A DNA stretch of 64,000 nucleotides from Gadus chalcogrammus (GCF_026213295.1 NC_079423.1:14770972-14834971), one strand, 5' to 3'; shown: positions 49,381-63,962, counted from the stretch's first letter. The notes: generated from the letters alone by a model not told the origin. A program made the numbers and translations.

Positions 49381-51964
49381 CCTGGTGGTTGGTTAAAAAT
49401 CACAACTCAAAAGCCGAGCGGTTCCCTCTCCTCCAACCCACATTTCTGTGCGTCTATTCACTTATCAAACATGAATAAACGTTTAATGTTAAAAACCAAA
49501 GCTACCTCCTTTTGAACCAACAGAGTCTCTGCCGACCCAAAGGATCGGCAAGATTGGCCAACGCAAGTACTTAATGTGAAGCTACACAGACACTAAGGCA
49601 GTAATCAATAAAACATGGCCTCAGTAGTTCATAGAACAGCCATGTTATGTATGTTTTCTCCCCAGGGTTGTTGGGGGAGTAAACGACAGAATCATTAGAG
49701 AGTGTGAACCTTGGGGGCCTCAAGTCTGCAAGCTTCCCACTCCCCCCGATCACAGCAGGGTACAGCGTGCTCACGGCCTCGCCAGGCCTTTTTTGAAAAG
49801 TCGTGAGACACGGGGCTCGCCTTACGGGGTGAAGGTAGGGTTACGTACAATATTTAAATGAGTTCCCCCGTCGAGAGCAGGCGCAGCTTTTGATCACGGC
49901 TACAGTAACTCATGAAAGGGGAGGCTTGGTTTTGCGGTGCCGAAGAGCAAACACATCAGCATGCAGCAGCACTCGCTGGCTGATTCAGAACAAGAGGTTT
50001 ACCTCTGCACGCAGTCCACATCCAATGTGTCTATCTACGGACAGCCCTCCCCCTTCCCCGGTATATATGCATTTATTGTAGATGTGCCATGGTCAGGCGA
50101 TGCACAGAAACAACATTTTGTCTGATAACCTCTGCTTTTATTCGCTTTTCAACCAACACACTGACTCACGGTGATGATCTGACCTTGGGGTTGCAACATA
50201 GGATTGTTCGTTCACTGCGTGAGAGTCTTATCGCGTTTCCACCATGTAGGTTCGCTGTGATCAATGTTGTCTTATTTTTTCATACATCACGGTGAATCCA
50301 TTTGTGTGTGTACACATGCTGCGCTTATCAGATGTTATTTTCGCTGGCTGTTTGCGATTCTTTGAGAAATCCAAAATCGTAATCCGAAACACCAACAAAG
50401 CTTCGGTATGCCAAGTCAGATAAAGATGGTGGACGTGCCAAACAAAATGCAATTTTTGACCTCTTTAGTTTTGAATCCCACCTCAAAAGTGAACACAAAT
50501 GAAGGAGAAGCCTGAATATCTAGTCATATTCTATCAATCTGTCCCGAAAAGCAACACATTTTCCCAAATGAATCACCAATGCTCACATCGGACACTTCAG
50601 TTTGACAGTTGATGTTCATGTTTGACAGTTGGCTGGGACATTCTGTATTCTGGGCCGCATTCCCAAAACATTTCTCTGCGTCCTCCCTTCCTATCGCTAG
50701 TTCTCTGCACCTTTTTGAGGAGAGGTGCAGCAGCAGTTGGCGGTCCAGCAGCAGGACAGAAGCAGTGTGGAAACGAGACAGCTGCCTCGGCGCCATTAAA
50801 GGACACGTCGGCTGTCTATGATCCAAGTCAATCACAGCCTTCAGACTCGCTTTACGGTTGTATGTCTAACGATGTCGCGGAAAATATCTCTCCTTGATAG
50901 CCCCTTCCTGGCTATGATAAATTAACGTATCTTCAGCCCGAAGCCAATACAGCTGGGTGCTTTATGCGGCTTCTCTGGCTAACTACGTTTTGAGACGGCT
51001 TGGTCAGATCTCGCTCTCGCCCCGCCCTCACCAGTTAGTTGCCGTGGGCTACGCGATATATATCACATTTATGTTGCTTTCACCAAATGAATGGCCACAA
51101 TATCTCGCTCTATCACAGGGGCTGTATTTAACCGTAAAAGCTGCACTGTGGGCGTTTTTGTGTGTGTATATATTTAGAGTAGTAGCAAGTATAAATAAAT
51201 GTATTTATATTATATTTTCGAAAATATTTAAAGCAGTTGAGGTTTCTGGTATTTAACATAAATAATGCATAGGACCTAATGGTACCCAGTTTGAAAGGCA
51301 TGTAAGTTGTTGGTGGAAGTGGGGTCATGTCCACACGAGGCAGAAAGCCTCACTTCCTAGGGGCCCCATAACCCACCCCCCCTAGCCCTCCACGCAGCCT
51401 AGGGCCTGCTCCTGCCCGTCCTGGAACATGTTTCCTTGGACAGATCGTCCAGGCCATCAGAGGGCAGGGCAATGTAAGAGAACTGTACGACAGCAGGCTG
51501 GTTACTTGATCCCCTTCCCCCTCCATCTCTCTCTCTCAGGTGCTGGGGGGAGTTTACAACGCTGCAGATGGAAGTGTGTAAAAACCGAGATTTTTTTTTG
51601 CCATTGCCATTGCTCCCAGAACGTCCAATCAACTGGCCAGACGGGAGGCACGCAACTTTTTGCCATTTGTATGAAGTTAAACCAAAGTTCAACCATGGCC
51701 CCGCGCCTTCTTCAAGTGCTGCAAACCGACCCACCAACACCAGCAGTGGTTTGCGGCCAGTATAATGTCCACAGCATGTTGCTGTTGCATGTGTCAGCGA
51801 GTCATTCTACCGCAGTGTCTGAAATCAGGCACTTGAGGAGACATCTTTAAAAGAGACACAAGGTCTTCAACGTCCCTATCATTGTTTTATTTCCCCCCTA
51901 TTACGAGTTAAAGCCTGCACTGTGTTGTCATGATCATTAAAATCGTGATCATAAAATACCTTGA
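49381..51964. other. Unique DNA, no gene seen
   Basis: Several 60-140-codon frames overlap on both strands (50524-50897, 51399-51850) with no shared domain or splice-site pattern I can support. Confidence 0.45.
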
Positions 51965-52060
51965 TGCGTGCGTGTGTGTGTGGGTGTCTGTGCGGGTTTG
52001 GGCGCATAGTACACGTGTGCGTGCGTGCTCGGTTGTGTGCATGTGTGTGCGCGTGTGCCT
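51965..52060. repeat. Degenerate GT/GCGT tract
   Basis: Interrupted GT and GC alternation. Confidence 0.8.
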
Positions 52061-54099
52061 GTTGTCGCAGCTCAGATAATCAAGTTGATCTATCGTGTGA
52101 TAAGCCTCTTGCACTGCGCCATCCAACATCTGGTATCTTTCTATCTTCTATCGTAACTATGGCGATAATCTCCGCCCAGGGATGATATAAATGTCACGGC
52201 TGCTGCTGATACAACCTTTTGGAAACAGGCCTCAGCGCGGCGTTGATGAAATGCAGCGAGCTGAGAACACCCCGGCAGGGAGTTCAATGACATAAAGGTG
52301 TCTCGGGCGAGGGGTGCTTTATAAATAGATGGCGTGTTGCGGGTAGAGGAGCGGCCTCTGATACTGTGGCCCCACGGCTGGGTAGATGAGACTTGGCTAA
52401 GTGAGTCAGTGGTAGGTTCTCTTCAAGGTGTGGTAATGTCATAATAATACCAATTTTTAACAGTTGGTTATTATCACACATTCAGGCTAAAGAGCTGCCA
52501 AAAACAAGAGAGCATGTGTCCTATCCAGGGTCAAAGTCAAATAGAAATCACAGCAGAAGTTGTTGACTAGTGTCGTTCTTGTTGGGGAGTTCTTGTTTTC
52601 CTGATCTGTATTGAGGTTGACTACCGGGGTACACCTTTTGAAGTTATGTCCAGACAATCTCTGGAGTTTAAGTGATTGTAGGTTTGATTCATTTATCATT
52701 TTTGTTAATCAAGTAAAAAGCCCTGCTATTTGTGCTGGATACTAGGCTTAGGAAGAGAAATGTTCTGCGGCCTTCTGTAATTTCTAATATTTACAAAATT
52801 TGTCAGACAAAGGCACGCAATGTCAACCGTTGCTTATCTACAAAAAAATCAATGAGGATTGTGAAAAGAATCATTTTCACGTGCACACACTATTCACATC
52901 ATACTGCAATCTTGGTAATAAGGCGGATGAAAAGCTAAATCCTTCGTTTTTACTTGTAGAAATGGGGACTGAAACGAGTTAAATAGCGTCAAGTGGAATC
53001 AAGCACTCGAGCCAAAACCCTTTCAGCTACGACTGTTTAAACGACACAAACAAGATTACAAATAAACAAATCCACGCAGACAGAGTGAACAAAAGCATGT
53101 CAAACGCCCCCCCCTGCTTCCACTTGTGTTCCCTGTCAAAGCCGCTTCTCCTTCTAACACTCAACCCTCCGACATCTCTCCAACAGGCTCCCGGGCGAGA
53201 TGTGATGGGGGTGCATCCAGCGCTTGTCCCCAGCAGATGTTCTGGGAGTGGGAGGCAGAGTCTAAACCACCCCCCCACCCACACCCACCAGCACCCCACG
53301 CCCCCGCGATGTGAGAGTGTTTTTTCCCAGTGCCTGCCAGGACTCCTCACCACACAGACCCCTGCAAAGCGCCTTCCATCCGTCGCCGGCTTGCCCGCAA
53401 GGTTTGGAGTCTGCCTGTCATTTTTGGTTTATTTTATTTTATTTCAAACGTTCCATCTTTTTTTTGGTGTTTTGCTGCGTGGGATTGGGGTTGTTATTCC
53501 GCCCCCTCACTTAGGCCCGAGCCACTCTGATGTAGATTTGTTTTTTTAAGTTGCGTGCTTGGATTGACAACGGAGGGGACCATGTATCAGTACACAGTGT
53601 TTGTGGTGCGCTGTTGGAGCTAAACCGTGGCCTGAGAAAAATAAGACCAACAACATTGGGCAACTGTTGCTAAAAGTAGCAGTTGGCGGAAATCATTGAT
53701 GGGGAGCCTTTGCAGATTATACACATAGATGTCTGGGATTAGCATTATCAAGTAGTCGATCGGCACATTAGCTGTTAGCATCGACAACAACAGGCCACAA
53801 CGGATATGCTTCGGTATCCATGTGAATTCACTCGATAGCGGCGTAACCACTCAGGGTTGGACACGTCGTGACTGATGAGACCTGATCAGGAGGCGAACGT
53901 GGGGGTCTGTGTCATTGTATTCCAATGCCCCGCAACCCAGACGGGTGCGTAAAAGCGGGGTTTACAATGGAATCCTCACTGATTCCATCGGATTCAAAAT
54001 GATCCACATAAATGTGTCCAGGGCCACCCGTCCACCTACTCACCGACTCACTCACGCACTTACTTATTGTCAAACTAACTCACTCACTCACTTTTACGC

Positions 54100-54100
<1 letters not shown>
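52061..54100. other. Unique DNA, no gene seen
   Basis: The 154-codon frame at 53085-53549 is proline- and serine-rich with no recognised domain. Confidence 0.45.

Positions 54101-54147
<47 letters not shown>
54101..54147. repeat. (CAAT)n tetranucleotide repeat
   Basis: About 12 CAAT/AATC units. Confidence 0.95.
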
Positions 54148-54148
<1 letters not shown>

Positions 54149-54266
54149 TTCCCTATTAAACTGTTCTAACCCCAGTTAATTTCATTGAATGTAAATATTG
54201 CCTAGTTGGCACAAAGATGATCATACTCATGGGTTGGTGTGGTTGCTTTGATGTGAATCATGTGGA

Positions 54267-54302
54267 ATGGAGGAAACAATCAATATGGAGGAAACAATCA
54301 AT
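54267..54302. repeat. Perfect 18-bp tandem duplication
   Basis: atggaggaaacaatcaat at 54267-54284 and again at 54285-54302. Confidence 0.9.
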
Positions 54303-54882
54303 ATATCTGTATCACACATCCAACTCATGTCTTTATATATTTGCATTGATATTGAGTGTTGAAACAATGTTCAGCAGACATATGATTGCAGCGCCTTGTT
54401 TGCTAGTTATTATGTAGAGGTTGATGTTGAACTCTAATTTAATACTTTTCATAATAACCATAGAGCCGTCTCTCTCTGGGGAGCCTCTTGTGAGCTTTGT
54501 GAACAGTATTGGCAGAAATATTGGTGCTGGTAATATTCGCAGTACTGTGTAAATGGAGGCAAAGAGAAATGTCTCCCAGGGGTCAAATTATCTTTGTTCT
54601 CACCAGACATGAATACTTCAATGATGATAATAACAATAACACACAGCGATAAACCATAAACGGTTTCCCTCTGTTGCGTTGGAAGAAATTAAGATATTAG
54701 TTGGGGAAGTGTGATTTGAGAGGGCTTTCCAACATGCATGAAAAGAAAAACTAGCCAATGAAATTAATAACCCTATACCTTTCAGGGCTGAAGTAATCAT
54801 ATTCTCCACAGGCAGATGAAAAAACAAGATTTCTATATTCAGAATTAAATAAATCCCTGCTGCATGGCATGCGACCGCCCTG

Positions 54883-54896
54883 TCAGCAGGGGGCAG
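54883..54896 (+). promoter_or_regulatory. CTCF-like motif
   Basis: tcagcagggggcag matches the CTCF core at all but the first position, in the same orientation as the site at 20330. It lies in non-repetitive DNA. Confidence 0.45.
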
Positions 54897-55005
54897 CCGT
54901 ATTTATTCATGCGGTGCCTTCGTTTTGCCCGTATTTGTTTCTCTAATGTCTGAAAGAGCTTTGGAGTTTTCAGCACAAATTTATTTCGATCTTGATGCCC
55001 ATTTT

Positions 55006-55152
55006 AGAGAGAGAGGGAGAGGGAGAGGGAGGGAGAGAGGGAGAGAGAGGGGAAGACAGCGAGGGAAGACAGGGAGGGAAGACAGCGAGAGGGAGAGAGG
55101 GAAGACAGCGAGAGAGAGAGAGAGAGAGGGAAGACAGCGAGCGAGAGGTCAG
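55006..55152. repeat. GA minisatellite with GGGAAGACAG core
   Basis: The core ggaagacag occurs five times (first near 55051), separated by GA runs. Confidence 0.8.
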
Positions 55153-55526
55153 TATGAAGGAGTAGGAGGAAGGGATGTAGAGAGAGAACTGGGTGTGCTG
55201 CTGTTGTCCTCAGTATCTTGGAACGGTAGCAGCAGAACCGATGCGATTTTATTATCAGAATCACTCCGTTCAATCATCTGAACGGGTGTCTGCTTTCAGT
55301 GGGAGCGGCATCATTAGTGAGTGAGGCTGGGAGGTTTGGGAAGGAAACGATACGCGGGTGTATACTGTACCCCCTTACTGTACTGTTTGATTCCCTCCTA
55401 AAGGGGTGCGCTAGGTGCTAGCAGCAGCAGCTGCTTGCGTACTACGGGGAGGATAGCTTTAGAGAAATGCTTTTGATTAAGACACGGTGAGAGCGCCAAG
55501 ACTGGTGCTGGAGCCCAGCCCGGCCT

Positions 55527-55546
55527 CGCACACACGCGCAAACACA

Positions 55547-55577
<31 letters not shown>

Positions 55578-55638
55578 GCGCGCGCACGCACGCACGCGCG
55601 CACGCACGCACGCGCGCGCACGCGCACACGCACACACA
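55527..55638. repeat. (CGCA)n/(CG)n tract, Z-DNA-prone
   Basis: About 110 bp of almost strict purine-pyrimidine alternation, with two cgcgcgcg cores embedded in CGCA units. Confidence 0.9.
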
Positions 55639-56130
55639 GTAGTAGCCTCGTTGTTCTTATGTGCAGTGTTTTCACCGGAACCAGTGGAGGATAACTGCCC
55701 TGCTCAAGGGCATGGGTCTAATTACCCCTCATCTCCCCACGTACGCACGCCGAACACAGACACGCAATCAAACACACACACATTCACACAGACGCACAAG
55801 TAATCACACACGCAATCACACCTTCCTACCACTAAGGGGACTGGAGGAGTAGCTATAGAGCTGTGTTTTAATGAACACAATTTCAGTGTGAATGAGCGTT
55901 AGGGGCGGGGAGGGAAAGTTGATTTCTTTCAACTTCCAAACATTGACACTAAAGTTAGTCTTATTATTCAAATGCCAGGCAAAAGTGGATTCTTCTTTAG
56001 AATCGTATTTATTTGCTAGAGCAAGAAAGATGGAGTTGAACAGACTTCGCCATAACGCCTAATCTGCAGATTCTCACAAACCAATTATAGCAAGAATTGC
56101 TATAATTTTCTCTCTGGCTGTGTCCCTCTG

Positions 56131-56133
<3 letters not shown>

Positions 56134-56171
<38 letters not shown>

Positions 56172-56241
56172 GTCTCTGTCTCTGTCTCTGTCTCTCTCTC
56201 TGACTCTCTCTCTGACTCTCTCTCTGACTCTCTCTCTCTCT
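56134..56241. repeat. (CT)n/(TCTCTG)n/(TCTCTGAC)n microsatellite
   Basis: Pure CT, then five tctctg units, then three tctctctctgac units: stepwise growth of longer periods. Confidence 0.9.
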
Positions 56242-57012
56242 GCTTGTTCCCATGCTGCGGTGCGTTGCTCTGACTGTAGCGTGCATCCATCTGTTCTCAC
56301 CACATCTTCATGCCTTCTCCCCAGCTCCACTCGGCACAGAGGTCACCGTACACGTTCGTTCACACGTCTGTTTATTTGCTTATTATTGGTTCGCTGCAGA
56401 AACTCCTTATCGCCGGGCCAGGAACAAAAGAGTAATAATGGAAATAAATATTGGGCTCTTTGCAGCTTTGTAAAGCCCCGGCATTAAGCAACGGAAATTA
56501 TTCCAAACACTGTTGTTGAAAAAATGGTAATTAAAAGATTTGTTAATGTCGAGTGGTTAGAAAAACACTGCAGGCTTTTTTTTTCATGCAAATTGCCAAC
56601 TCTGCAGCGATTGTCTCACTGCAGCTCGCAGATCGAAAAACGTGTTTTTTTCTTCTTATTTCCACTGTTACCGTGATACGAAAGACAAGCCACCCGCTAA
56701 TGGGATGCAGACCGGGGAGGAATCTGTGTGTTTCGCTAGCGAGCGTGTTTGTGTCAGCGAGAGTCACTCTTAGCTCGACTCCGTCTGTCCCCTGCAACAC
56801 TTCTTCAACCACAAACATAGTTTTCCTTCCTTCCATGGAGTCAGTGGCCCTTCGAGTTAGTGCGTATACGTGTATTGTGTGTGCGGTTGAGTTTGTGTTT
56901 GTGTGTAACATCCTACATTTCCATGTATGTTTATGTATGTCTTCAGCTTTACTGTTTTAGTTGATGTGGCTAGACGAACACCTGCTTGTTTTTTACTATT
57001 CATAAACATACA

Positions 57013-57015
<3 letters not shown>

Positions 57016-57074
<59 letters not shown>
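57016..57074. repeat. (TC)n microsatellite, 59 bp
   Basis: Uninterrupted. Confidence 0.95.
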
Positions 57075-57081
<7 letters not shown>

Positions 57082-59426
57082 TGACACAACTATCTTGCAT
57101 TTGTGAAAACAAAAAGCGGCTGAAGTGCATTGTGGGTGAAGAGGCGGGCAGATTTGAGTGACATGTTGATCCGGTTTTTAATGAGGCACCAATGGAGAAG
57201 GAATTAGAGCGCATACAACACCATAATGAGTGGACAGCTGTCCAACAGAACCCTGTATTCTTCTTCTACTACACGCTTTGACTTATGGGTGAGTCACACT
57301 TGACCTAAAAGGTTACTACACTGTGTACACAAAAACACCATTGCGTCCAAAAAGCATGAGCTGGTTTGAGGGATTTTATGGTTATCTTATTTATTACTTT
57401 TATTAACTTATATATTGACTTTGATATATTGTATGCAAAATTTCTCTGGATGAAGAGTTTAGATGACGACTCAGTTTGACCATTAGCCAATATGTACTGA
57501 TCATATCCAAGGCATCAACCAGAATTGTGAGACACACAATTGACTGTTAGAAATTAGAAATGCAAGAAAGCAACAGATTATCACAGTTTGAACAGCTGCT
57601 AGAATATTCTCGATATTTATAGTTTATTCTATCAGTACCACTGTTTATGAGGTAATTTAGGGGACACTATCCAAATCCCTTGCCTGTGAATTATTCTACG
57701 TGTTATTCTGCAGGTCGTCTGCAACCCTATAACCGCTAGATTATCCTGCATTTAGTAAGTGCAGGAGTGCTAGTGCAAATTTTTTTTTTGTAATCTGGTA
57801 CCTGGTGGGCCTCCAGATCTATCTGTCTGACCTCCAGAGGTCACATGACTGGACCGCTTCACTGAGTCACTGTCATGTGATAGGCGGTCCAAAATGTCTG
57901 CGGAACAGGAACACACAGCCGTCCGTTACTCACACTGCCGGCCAAATTAATTCAAATCGGAATATTCTGCACCCAGATGGATAACTAGGCGATTGTGATT
58001 GTTAATGAAGGAACAGGTTTGATTTAGCATTCGTTAATTGTAATCCGTTTCGTATTACGATTCATTGTTGCATCACTGTATCACTTTTGACCAAACATAC
58101 AGATTTAGTCGTTATTTGGCATAATCTAGGCATAGAGCGAAGCCACAGGATTTTACAGTATTTGAAACAGACCATATCCGTATCAAGAATAATAAAGATG
58201 TTCCCGCAGAACATTAATGGGATCTCTTTTACCTCACCCTCTCTGTTGCCAGCGTCTATCTTCAGATAGACGCTGGCAACGGAAATGTGCGCTTCCCTTC
58301 GTCCCCTGGGTAATTCATCAAAGAGCTACAGGCTCCAACTGCTCAAAAAAGGTCCCAATTACGCCAGTGGAGGCATCAGCACAGCTAATGGGGGGCCTGG
58401 TGGCTGAGGTCGCTGTGTCTGCGCTCTGGAGTTATAATTGAACAGTACATGACGGTCTATTCTGGGGAGCAGTTCCACCGTGATGCACCCTACCTGTCCA
58501 TACGCCCCAACGTATATTTTACTTTGATATATTTATTGCATATTTTTAAGCACACTTAAGGGAAAGTGGCCCCCGAGACTTTTCTCTTAATGGAATGTTA
58601 TTATTTAAGGAACTTTCAGGTTTTGGTTTAGCTTTGTCTGTACCTTTTTATTTATTAACTTATCGGGAAATGAGATGTATTTTGTTAGTGTCATTTGCCC
58701 CCCTTAAGCCCTTTCCCTTTTATTAAACTCTTGATACTACCCGATACCAACTGAAATGATCACGATTTTAGTCCACAGAGATATAACTTCATCTTGGACT
58801 CTAAAAACAAAACCGAGAATATATTTTACTTCAGCAGTGAGCCATTAATCATTCCATAACACTTGTCACAATATCAAAACAATCTGTCAGGTTATGACTG
58901 ATATTAAACTCCATCTCGTCTGCTAATCTGTTTTTAAACCAATCGCGGCCCTGGAAAAAGGACTCTCATGAAAACAGGACGAGTGTCGCCGGGCAGAACA
59001 GCTCCTGCTCCTGGCGTTGCTTTTAATTGTTGTGCCCGTCAGTCATATCTGAGCCGGTTGAAAGGTATTAGCCGATCCCGGACTTGTTTTGAGGAGGGGT
59101 AAAGTGGCACTCTGGGGCTGTCTGAGCCAGGGCAATCTCTGATTAAGTCCGTAAGAGTCTTATTACTTCCTGGGCGGCTGGTCGGACACAGGAAGTAGTC
59201 TCGGTGCGAGCTGGTGGTCACGGTGTGTGCTGTTGTTACGTTGTTGGGAGACGTGGAGGATGTCTGTGTTGGTGCCACGTGCAGATGGCGGAAGGAGCTC
59301 ACGCCAATGCACATTCTGTATGCATACACCAAATGCACATAGTTTGTTTGCAGATGAACACGCTTATATGCAGACCCAGACACACGTACAAACAAAATGA
59401 GTCCAGAAATATGTAGGTGTACATAA
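57075..59426. other. Mostly unique DNA
   Basis: Only the palindrome at 58245 stands out. Confidence 0.5.
58245..58280. repeat. Perfect inverted repeat, 17-bp arms, 2-nt centre
   Basis: Arms 58245-58261 (gttgccagcgtctatct) and 58264-58280 are exact complements around a tc centre. The compact palindrome could extrude as a cruciform. Confidence 0.85.
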
Positions 59427-59561
<135 letters not shown>

Positions 59562-60472
59562 CAAAAGGATTAACAGTCTCATACCAAGCGTCAGAGTTCT
59601 TGGGTTCTAGGCCGGTTCTCAGCCCCGGGCGTGGTCTGCAAACTCTCGGACCGGCGCAGGCCACAAAGGTTGAGAACAGTTACACACAGGCAGGGCTTCT
59701 GCAAACCCCCCCCCCCCGTCCGTCCCCCCTCCAGGCCCCCGCATCCGGCAAACTGTTGCCCCTGACGATAGCACCATCTGTATCTGTCAGGACTGTGGTA
59801 GCGGTAATGAAGCCTTTTCCATCAACGCGCCGAGCGAGGAGACGAGGAGATGTGGCTGACAGGTGGGCGACGGCTGTCACCATCAGGAGAACGGGAATGA
59901 AAGTCCCAGAGGGAATAACATTTGGGTGGAAGTGCTCCTCTGGTGAGTACTTCAACTCCATGGCAGGCGGTGGCTGATGCCATCGATTTGTCAGTCGTTT
60001 CCAAACCTCTGGGGCGTGGTCTTTGGATCGAAGCGCAGGACAAGTAATAAGTGAGTACTGAGTACTTTTCGGCTTTTCCGATGCGGTTGTCTGTGTTTCG
60101 GGCAGAGTGGTTTACTTTTAGTCGTGTTAAAAAAAGTCGCGTGGTGACTTGGAAAAGATTAACTGAAATGCGCCACAGATTTCCTGCTTGTTAAAGTACA
60201 ACCAAACTTAAGTCTGAGAAAAACTCATGGTGTTCCTGCTGTTTTTAATTGGACATTTTGTTGCTGGCCAATCGCACAGGGCTGCATGGTTCCAGTTTTC
60301 TTTCTGGTCATTCATTAAAACGACTCCTTGTCCATCTCCTTGTTTTCACAATCTTCCTCGCTTTTCTTACGTTCCCTTTCCCTGGACGAGACATGTTTTT
60401 CTGCTGTTTTGGAGACGGCGGCTCTGGCTTTAAAACGATGACTCTTCCTCTAGTTCTGTTACAATGCTTTGA

Positions 60473-60553
60473 CTAGCTTTTAGCTTAAGGGTTAATTGCC
60501 CATTGCAGCATTTTCCAACGGCCGATTCTCGCCAGTTCGATTTCACTTCCGTT
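60473..60553 (+). mobile_element. tRNA-like SINE remnant, possible
   Basis: A-box-like tagcttaagggttaattgcc and B-box-like ccagttcgatttcac are followed by a run of T (60552 onward) that could end polymerase III transcription. The acceptor stem does not pair convincingly, so I do not call a tRNA. Confidence 0.35.
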
Positions 60554-61507
60554 TTTTTTTAATGTCTCCAGTAAGGCAGGCAATGTAAATTCAGCGAGTC
60601 AGCATGTTCATAATTTGATGTATACCCGCGCAAACATTTACACAGCAGATTTCTCCCCCCCCAGTATGTTTTATGGGCTTCAATTTCTGAATAGATTTTC
60701 CGAACCGAATGTGTAAGCAAATGTCCTTTTGATCGTGTGATGCAAAATACAAACGGGGCTTCGGTTTAGGAAGGAAAAGGCCTGGGAAAATGGCAGAGGA
60801 CTGCCGTTTGTGTTTGCTGAGCAGCACACTGTGAAGCTACGGCACGTTAACTCTGGCTGGGCTAACGGTACTTCTGGAAACGAGGCAGGCCGGGACGGAC
60901 ATAACTTTAATGTCGATATCGCTTCGTAACTGCTCAGCCACGCGCGGCTTTTTAGCTTAACCAGCAGCAGCAGCACCAGCAGCATCATCAACCCCCCTGT
61001 GTATCGATGAAACATCCACAAAGTAGTATAATCTCACCTAATTTATCACCAATCAAGAGTTCGGCTTCATGCTGTTTATTTGACAATGTACTATCCTGCC
61101 ATCATTGAGGGATGGGGCCAGATTTTGCCTGTTACGCTAGTGTGCTTACCATGTTGGGGATGAGACTTTTCGCCACCCGGCTTTGATTCCGACCTGCGGT
61201 CCTATGCTTTATTCCCTTCATCGCCTTCCTCTTATAACCCACTTCTCTGTCTTTGTTTACTGTCTGGTCTATACTGGGTACCCCCAGCCCATTCTGCCGG
61301 CGATTTGAATTGGCCCTGCAGAATGGTCTGGAGAAGAGCAATACATTTCTTTCTGCTTCCGATACGTTTTTGCAGGAGCCAATCACCGAGCTGGCTTTTC
61401 CCCCTGGCGCGGGAAGCAACGGCAAGCAGTCAATTGCGTACAGTGTCGTTTGAACTATGGGTCAGTTGATCAAACCTTTTGTGCTGAAGAAAATGACAGC
61501 AGCCTCC

Positions 61508-61545
61508 CCAGACCAACGTGCAATCTACGATTGAGCTTGGTCTGG
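61508..61545. repeat. Short hairpin, 9-bp arms
   Basis: ccagaccaa at 61508-61516 pairs with ttggtctgg at 61537-61545, followed by agccaggcta. The neighbourhood (61290-61560) has the look of a worn interspersed repeat, but I cannot name it. Confidence 0.4.
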
Positions 61546-61689
61546 CAATAGCCAGGCTATGTCCTTTCCTAGGACCAACCAAGCATACAAATACATAACA
61601 GACCTAAAAGCACTACACTATACAATAATATATTATATGTTGGTGCATGTACAATATTTGTGTATATCAGAGGAGGGAGGTAACCAAGT

Positions 61690-61736
61690 ACCGTGTTGAT
61701 CCGAACATAAGATGACCCCGATAATGATATGACCCC
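61690..61736 (+). mobile_element. Possible DNA-transposon terminal sequence
   Basis: The motif taccgtgttgatccgaacat, aagatgaccccgataatgat, atgacccc resembles a dispersed vertebrate DNA-transposon end (accgt...gaatataagacgacccc type). No matching opposite terminus was found within 600 bp, so it may be a broken end. Confidence 0.3.
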
Positions 61737-62263
61737 ACACCTCGCAGAAGGCTTAACCGCGGAGACACGCTGTTCACGGGAGAACCAGTAGGGTAGCGAG
61801 TGAGGCATGATGAAAGAGAAACCAACAAGCATTGCAGACGGAGCAGATTCAGAGCAGCGACAAGAAATTCACAATCATGGCCTTATTTAAGAGAAATGTT
61901 CCAAGACTTCGACTCTGAGGAAGATTCTTGGGGAATGTGTTGTCTTGTGCCAGCCTTAAAAGTCCTGTAGAGCTGAGGGAATTTTTAACTAAAGAGTTTA
62001 AGACTTAGACCAGAAGTTGTCGTTTTGAAGGTTTCGAGTTCTGCTGCTGACATTGAAAAATACTTTGCACATTCGAGCGAACTTAATGTTCATTATCTTC
62101 AGTATATTGTTTTTTTAATTCGTAGCTACGATTGTTTAACTTTAACAGTCTTTGAATTATATTTATATGTTTCTTAGCTTGCACAGAAACAGCCGGTAGA
62201 AATGTCAGAGTGCTACTTTCTACTTTTATACTTACTTTTTCCACTTTCAATCATCTGTTATGA

Positions 62264-63331
<1,068 letters not shown>

Positions 63332-63379
63332 TGTCTCTCTCTCTCGCTCTCTTGCTCTCTCTCGCTCTCTCTCTCTCTT
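63332..63379. repeat. (CT)n interrupted microsatellite
   Basis: CT run with three g changes. Confidence 0.85.
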
Positions 63380-63693
63380 GTTTTGGTACCCCAGTCTTCC
63401 CAAAGTGTGAGCTCCACTGCTTAAAATACAACAGCTTATTTTGGCCCGTGCAAATGTACCATTGGCTCTCCCAAAGATGGATTGACAAGTGAACGTACTT
63501 AACTGCACGCTGGAGGTGTTCGCGAATGTTATGAATGGACATCCATAGGTGCAGAAGTGTATCTGAGTATTTCAGAAGTTGGCAATCCCTTTCATCAAAA
63601 GCGACACCCCTGGTGGATACGATTGTGAATTTCATTTGACTTAATAGGAAGCCTGTCCTGGTCCGTACTGGATCTGATCCAATAAGCCTGCCC

Positions 63694-63746
63694 TTTCCTC
63701 GTCCAAATGTCGTCTTGGGGAGGGGCAGCACATTTGGACGAGGAAA
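63694..63746. repeat. Perfect inverted repeat, 17-bp arms, 19-nt loop
   Basis: Arms 63694-63710 (tttcctcgtccaaatgt) and 63730-63746 are exact complements around a G-rich loop. Confidence 0.85.
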
Positions 63747-63962
63747 AATGAAATAACGAAGTCAGGACCAGAGGTTAACGCAGTCCCTCTAATCTCCCAC
63801 ATCCACCAGTCTGTTTGATCCAAAACTGCTTTTTAGTCACTTCTTATGCAACTGACGTGTAAGAAGGCGAGTGTGTGAAAGGGAAAGTGACCCTGGTTCC
63901 TGGCTGTAGGTGGGGGAGACGCGGGGCAAATTGATTGGAATATTTACCCTGAACTAAACCTT

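Noticed and set aside
50524..50897. Overlapping frames on both strands without simple repeats
   Set aside because: No recognisable family, and both strands being open in the same place points to chance composition.
51399..51850. 113- and 140-codon overlapping frames on opposite strands
   Set aside because: No domain recognised; opposite-strand overlap suggests chance.
55664..55710. Inverted SINE fragment around ctgccctgctcaagggca
   Set aside because: The phrase fits a teleost SINE spacer but neither head nor tail is present nearby, so it falls short of a call.
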